From Streptomyces sp. TP-A0356 (GTDB lineage: Bacteria > Actinomycetota > Actinomycetes > Streptomycetales > Streptomycetaceae), in contig NZ_BBZJ01000019.1 in NCBI RefSeq assembly GCF_001417775.1, positions 186,001 to 250,000 of the forward strand: 64,000 nt of DNA. The letters run 5' to 3'. The notes under the pieces were generated by a model that was given only the letters and a program-made list of their open reading frames with translations, did not search any database and was not told where the DNA came from. The position numbers and the translations under genes were made by a program. Below are positions 60,276-64,000 of this stretch, piece after piece. The stretch's first letter is position 1. Every line of letters begins with the position of its first letter.

Positions 60276-60644
60276 GTGCAACTCGAAGCGCACGCCCCGT
60301 CCGTACCGCCTTCCGAAACGATCCCCCCGCCCGGCCTCACGGAGGACTCCACCTTGACCCCGCTCACCGCGCTCACCGCGCTCGACGACGCCATCGAGAA
60401 CCTCGGCGTACCCGTCCCCTGCCGCTCCTACGACCCGGAGGTCTTCTTCGCCGAGTCGCCGGCCGACGTCGAGTACGCCAAGTCCCTGTGCCGCACCTGC
60501 CCGCTGATCGAGGCCTGCCTCGCCGGCGCCAAGGAGCGGCGTGAGCCCTGGGGCGTCTGGGGCGGCGAGCTCTTCGTCCAGGGTGTCGTCGTCGCCCGGA
60601 AGCGGCCGCGTGGCCGCCCGCGCAAGAACCCGGTCACGGCATGA
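60276..60644 (+). CDS. wblC: WhiB-family regulator WblC (WhiB7)
   Basis: A 122-residue Fe-S transcription factor that partners the primary sigma factor and activates intrinsic antibiotic-resistance genes. The four cluster Cys are C49, C72, C75 and C81. The EPWGVWGGE turn and the C-terminal AT-hook RPRGRPRKN (about 109-118) identify the WhiB7 class. GTG 60276. It shares 4 nt with the next ORF and follows uvrD2 as in mycobacteria. Confidence 0.95.
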   Translation: MQLEAHAPSVPPSETIPPPGLTEDSTLTPLTALTALDDAIENLGVPVPCRSYDPEVFFAESPADVEYAKSLCRTCPLIEACLAGAKERREPWGVWGGELFVQGVVVARKRPRGRPRKNPVTA

Positions 60645-60964
60645 ACACCGCAGGAACGATCGATCGCCCCCTCACGCACGACCCCAAGAAGCAGGCCCCG
60701 ATGAAGCCGTCCACCAGCGAGCCCGCCGGCTCCGCGATCCCAGACTTCACCACCTCCGGCGCGAACACCTCGCGTCAGAACAGGACCCGAGAGATGCAAC
60801 TCATCCCAGAAGCCATGGCTCGTGCGCATATGCGCGAGCGAATGCAGGAGGCCGAGCGGGAACGCCTGGCCGTACGCCTGGCGATGGCCCGCCGGATGCA
60901 GCGCCGGGCCGAGCGCGCCTCGCTGCGCGCTCGCCGCGCGCTCGCCATGGCCGTCATGCAGTAG
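60641..60964 (+). CDS. Small basic helical protein downstream of wblC
   Basis: A 107-residue protein whose ATG 60641 overlaps the wblC stop, so it is coupled to it. The C-terminal half is one long Arg/Met/Ala-rich amphipathic helix (MARAHMRERMQEAERERLAV to the end). ATG 60701 could be a later start. Conserved next to wblC in Streptomyces as I recall; function unknown. A hairpin terminator follows. Confidence 0.72.
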   Translation: MNTAGTIDRPLTHDPKKQAPMKPSTSEPAGSAIPDFTTSGANTSRQNRTREMQLIPEAMARAHMRERMQEAERERLAVRLAMARRMQRRAERASLRARRALAMAVMQ

Positions 60965-60996
60965 CCGACGACAGTCGGAGTCAGGAAGGAAGACGC

Positions 60997-61026
60997 CGGG
61001 GGCCGGTCCGAAGGGACCGGCCCCCG
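60997..61026 (+). terminator. Hairpin terminator of the wblC operon
   Basis: A perfect 13-bp stem (60997-61009 with 61014-61026) and a GAAG tetraloop, 33 nt after the stop of the small gene. Confidence 0.8.
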
Positions 61027-61075
61027 CGGTGCGTTGTGTGCGCCGAACCGGGCAGACGGCGATATCGTCACAGGG

Positions 61076-61300
61076 GTGACGAGTCTTCCCGGAGACAGTG
61101 ACAACAGTGGCTCCGTGCGGCCGCCCGGCACCGCACAGGCCCCCTACCCCGTGTGCGCCCGCTGCGGCACCCCGGCCGACGGCCCTCGCCCCACCTGGAC
61201 CTGCTCCGTGGAGAACGGCCTGCGCCATTACTTCTGCGACCACTGCGCCCGCGCCAACATCAGGGCGATCGAGGGGCGAGTGGACTCGGCCTGGTGGTAG
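61076..61300 (+). CDS. Small zinc-ribbon-like protein
   Basis: A 74-residue protein. Cys pairs CARCG and FCDHC form a likely zinc site, with a single Cys in WTCSVENG between them. GTG 61076 gives the conserved start but has a weak ribosome site. It is convergent with the UbiB-type kinase gene, 6 nt between the stops. Function unknown. Confidence 0.68.
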   Translation: MTSLPGDSDNSGSVRPPGTAQAPYPVCARCGTPADGPRPTWTCSVENGLRHYFCDHCARANIRAIEGRVDSAWW

Positions 61301-61306
61301 TTCCGC

Positions 61307-62668
61307 TCACGCCTCCTCTGCCGGTTCCTCCTCCGGCAGGAAGCCGGGCAGCCACTCCTCCAGTTCGTCGCGCAGACGCACCGTCGCGCCCAGCTGGCAC
61401 AGCACGCCGATCGTGCTCAGCGTCACCCGGTGTATGAGGAGGTACGCCGGGGGCAGATTGAGCTGTCTGCCCAGCTGGTAGGCGGGCGAGCGCGGGTCGG
61501 CGATGCGGGCCGCCTGGCTGCGCATCCAGGTGCGGGTGAAGGTGAACTCGTCTGCCTGGGCAGGTTCGATGATCGGGAGGACATAGTCGAGAACCGCGTC
61601 GGGGTCGAGTTCGATGGACTCCTTGACGAAGCCCTCCTCGCAGAGCAGTTCGTAGACCGACTGGGCGTCGCCCTCCAGGGTCATGCGCAGGGAGTGGCCG
61701 ATCGGGGCCGGCAGGCCGCCCGGCAGACGGTCGACCGTGCCGAAGTCCAGGACGCCCAGGCGCCAGCTGTCCCTCCCGAGGCCACCGTCGGAGCCGGGCA
61801 GGAGACGGAAGTTGCCCGGGTGCGGATCGGCGTGCAGCAGGCCCGTGCGGACCGGGCCCGAGAAGAGGAACCGGGCCAGCAACTGGCCTGCGCGGTCCCG
61901 CTGCTCCTGAGTGCCCCCGGCGATCACCTCCGACAGCGGTATGCCGTCGATCCATTCGGTCACCAGGACCTGCTCGCTCTGGTGCACCACCGCGGGCACC
62001 AGGACATCCGGGTCGTCGGCGAACTCCTCCGCATGGGCCCGCTGCGCCTGCGCCTCCAGGCCGTAGTCCAGTTCCTCGGAGACCCGGTCGCGCAGCTCCG
62101 AAATCAGCGGCTTGATGTCCATGCCAGGGATCAGGGGGCCCAGCAGCCGGGCGAAACGGCTGAGTTGGTTCAGGTCGGAGAGCAGTGCCTCGCCCGCGCC
62201 CGGGTACTGCACCTTGACCGCGACCTCCCGGCCGTCGTGCCACACCCCGCGGTGCACCTGGCCGATCGAGGCCGCCGCCGACGGCTTGTGCTCGAACTCC
62301 AGGAACAGCTCGTGCCAGTCATCGCCGAGGCGCTCCTCCAGGACCGCGTGCACCGTGCGCGTGGGCATCGGTGGGGCGGCCTCCTGAAGCTTCGTCAGCG
62401 CGGCGCGGTAGGGCCCGGCGACCTCCTCGGGCAGGGCCGACTCGAAGACGGACAGGGCCTGCCCGAACTTCATGGCGCCTCCCTTCAACTCGCCGAGAAC
62501 ACGGAACAGCTGCTCCGCCGTGCGCTGTTGAAGCTCGCGGCCGACGATCTCCGCGGATTCACCGACGATCCGTTTGCCGAGTCCCCACGTCGCCCGTCCG
62601 GCGAAGCCGAGCGGGAGCGCGGCGAGCTTGGCGGTACGGGTGACCGCCTTCCGGGGAAGATCAGACAT
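61307..62668 (-). CDS. ABC1/UbiB-family atypical kinase
   Basis: A 453-residue protein of the ABC1/ADCK family. Diagnostic motifs are the KGGAMKFGQALS (KxGQ) segment, AAASIGQVHR in place of the glycine-rich loop, VAVKVQYPG (Lys), HADPHPGN (catalytic loop) and LDFGTVDRL (DFG). Family members act in quinone or lipid metabolism; actinobacteria use menaquinone. From memory it matches Rv3197 beside whiB7. ATG 62668 follows GGAGGGC. The stop of the upstream ThiF-like gene in its natural frame overlaps this start by 8 nt. Confidence 0.9.
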   Translation of the reverse strand: MSDLPRKAVTRTAKLAALPLGFAGRATWGLGKRIVGESAEIVGRELQQRTAEQLFRVLGELKGGAMKFGQALSVFESALPEEVAGPYRAALTKLQEAAPPMPTRTVHAVLEERLGDDWHELFLEFEHKPSAAASIGQVHRGVWHDGREVAVKVQYPGAGEALLSDLNQLSRFARLLGPLIPGMDIKPLISELRDRVSEELDYGLEAQAQRAHAEEFADDPDVLVPAVVHQSEQVLVTEWIDGIPLSEVIAGGTQEQRDRAGQLLARFLFSGPVRTGLLHADPHPGNFRLLPGSDGGLGRDSWRLGVLDFGTVDRLPGGLPAPIGHSLRMTLEGDAQSVYELLCEEGFVKESIELDPDAVLDYVLPIIEPAQADEFTFTRTWMRSQAARIADPRSPAYQLGRQLNLPPAYLLIHRVTLSTIGVLCQLGATVRLRDELEEWLPGFLPEEEPAEEA

Positions 62669-63885
62669 GCGCCCTCCAAGTCCCAGCCGGCCGCGCCGCG
62701 TGCGCCTTACGGGACAGGTTTCCCAACGGCCGTTGCTCCGCCATTGTCTCGTGCGGCCCCCCGTCCATTGAGGTGTGTTCCTCCTTACCTTTCTCCGCCG
62801 CACCGCACCCGCATGCCGAATGCGCCCACACCGGTCGCGCATGCCAGTGGAGCCGGGGCACGGACACCTCCCAGCGCGCGCCCGCGCTGGAGGGCGTGTC
62901 GCCGTCCAAGAAGGCGAGCGCGTGTCCGGCCGCCGCTCCCGCGACGGCGGTCGCCAGAGCGAGGTCGCACGCCTGGACCTGCCGTGGGCGCCCGGAGCGC
63001 CACTGGGCGACCAGCCGTGGCCACGTCTCGTCCCGGTCGGCGCGCCCCCGGTCGAGACAGCCCGCGCAGCCGGTGTCGCCCGGCAGGACGAACGGGCCGA
63101 CGATTCCCGTACCCTCCGCGACCCCCGCGTACAGATGGGGGGGTGCCGGAGGTGATCAGCGGCTCGGCTGCGAACGGGTCGGGCGCGTGGACCTCCAGGC
63201 CGTCTCGCGGGGTGAGGATCACCAGGGAGAAGCCGGGGCCCGGGTCCTCATGGGGTGAGCGGCGCGAGGGGCGCCCACGGCGCGGTGGCCGGTCCGGGGC
63301 GGCGGCTCGTACCGCCCGCCGGGCAGCCTCCTCCCGGCGCTCGCCGATCGCGTCCGCGGGCAGGCCGCCCGGTGCCACGTCCCACGGCTCGGCACAGCCG
63401 GTGTCGCGGACGTCCACCTCGCCGACACCCGCCCCTGCCAGCAGCGAGGCGAGGACGGCCCCCACACGGCCCGCTCCCCGGACCTGAACGCGCAGGGAGC
63501 GGCGGGCGGCCAGGCGCCGGGCGGCCTCGCCCGGCGCGCGGGCGACCAGTGAGAGGGACGCCAGGTCGGGACGGAGACGCTCCAGGACGGCCGCTTTCGC
63601 GCGGAGCGCGTCGGCCCCGGGGCCCCCGCCCGTCGCGTCGTCGAGCAGTCCCGCGCCGGACAGGCTGTCCACCACAGCGTCGGCATGGCCGTCGGGCAGT
63701 CCCATGCGGCGGGCCTCCTCGCGCAGCAGCGGCAGCCCGCGGGTGCCGTCGAGCAGGCCGAGGAAGCTGCCCGTCGCGGTGTCCACCGGCCCGAGCACCA
63801 TCGCGTGCGCGGGTGCCATACCGAACTGCACGGTGTTCAGATCGCGCCAGCCGCGCCGCAGCGCGGGCTTCACCATCGGATGCAT
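62661..63885 (-). pseudogene. ThiF/E1-like protein gene, frameshifted at a G7 tract
   Basis: The natural product would be a 400-residue ThiF-family adenylyltransferase-like protein (GAGRVGAVLASLLAGAGVGEVDV nucleotide loop; C-terminal Cys GCAGCL and CGCGAAEKG). From ATG 63885 the frame is correct to about 63144. There the + strand has seven G (63137-63143); the reading frame then slips and the ORF ends wrongly at 62785. Removing one G joins it to an intact frame that continues through HLYAGV…DTGCAGCL to a TGA at 62661. It may be a pseudogene, a phase-variable site or an assembly error. Confidence 0.75.
63137..63143. other. Seven-G homopolymer at the frameshift point
   Basis: One G more than the frame needs. 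Homopolymers of this length are the most common sites of both replication slippage and sequencing error. Confidence 0.85.
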
Positions 63886-64000
63886 GACCGGCCCCCGAAG
63901 TCCCTGGTTCGTCACTGTTCGTCGGCGATGTCCTGGTCCGCCGACGCATGTCAGCATGCCCGGACCGGCCCGGGTCGTGCCGAAAGTTGTCCACAGGCAG

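Overview
The window is about 64 kb of very GC-rich DNA with strong G/C wobble bias, many GTG starts and gene content (a WhiB-family regulator, TatB, an ECF sigma factor with its anti-sigma partner, AdnA/AdnB, a mycoredoxin, UvrD2) that points to a Streptomyces chromosome, probably the conserved core. I found no rRNA, tRNA, CRISPR array, insertion sequence or prophage. Family assignments come from reading motifs and from memory of family features; no database search was run.

Block 1 (1-18.4 kb) follows, from memory, the order of a conserved actinobacterial region that in M. tuberculosis runs from about Rv1202 to Rv1239c: dapE, a LOG-family protein, a FolP2-type protein, a DivIVA-domain protein, tag, DUF3117, an O-methyltransferase, a SigE-type ECF sigma factor with its anti-sigma factor, an HtrA protease, TatB, Mrp, a DUF1003 protein, a PRC/MgtE-N/CBS protein and CorA. 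The theme is envelope stress, with sigma factor, anti-sigma factor, periplasmic-type protease and a Tat component in a row, plus housekeeping enzymes.

Block 2 (18.9-25.8 kb) is less conserved: a Suppressor-of-fused-like protein, an MFS exporter with a palindromic operator, a PHP phosphoesterase, a MarC membrane protein, a NYN ribonuclease-like protein, an alpha/beta hydrolase and small unknowns.

Block 3 (25.9-62.7 kb) follows a second conserved region (about Rv3211 to Rv3196 in M. tuberculosis, from memory): DEAD-box helicase, ferritin-like protein, DUF3107, TetR, DUF3152 metalloprotease-like protein, MoeZ, alkyltransferase-like protein, AdnA, AdnB, NudC, mycoredoxin, UvrD2, WblC/WhiB7 and a UbiB-type kinase. 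DNA repair, RNA and redox housekeeping and the WhiB7 antibiotic-response regulator lie together. WblC has a long leader holding a 106-codon upstream ORF and a perfect intrinsic terminator, the layout of an attenuator.

The most interesting insertion is at 34.9-39.9 kb, between the DUF3152 gene and moeZ. A PelF-like glycosyltransferase, a polytopic membrane protein, a nucleotide-sugar epimerase and a spherulin-4-family protein form a tight operon. The set resembles parts of Pel and fungal galactosaminogalactan systems, and I propose it as an undescribed exopolysaccharide locus. Other unusual points are several in-frame minisatellites (DEAD-box tail, DUF3152 protein, AdnA linker, a kinase-like/LPG-synthase-like fusion), likely non-ATG/GTG starts (ATT for the methyltransferase, CTG for the helicase), and a G7-tract frameshift in a ThiF-like gene at the right end.
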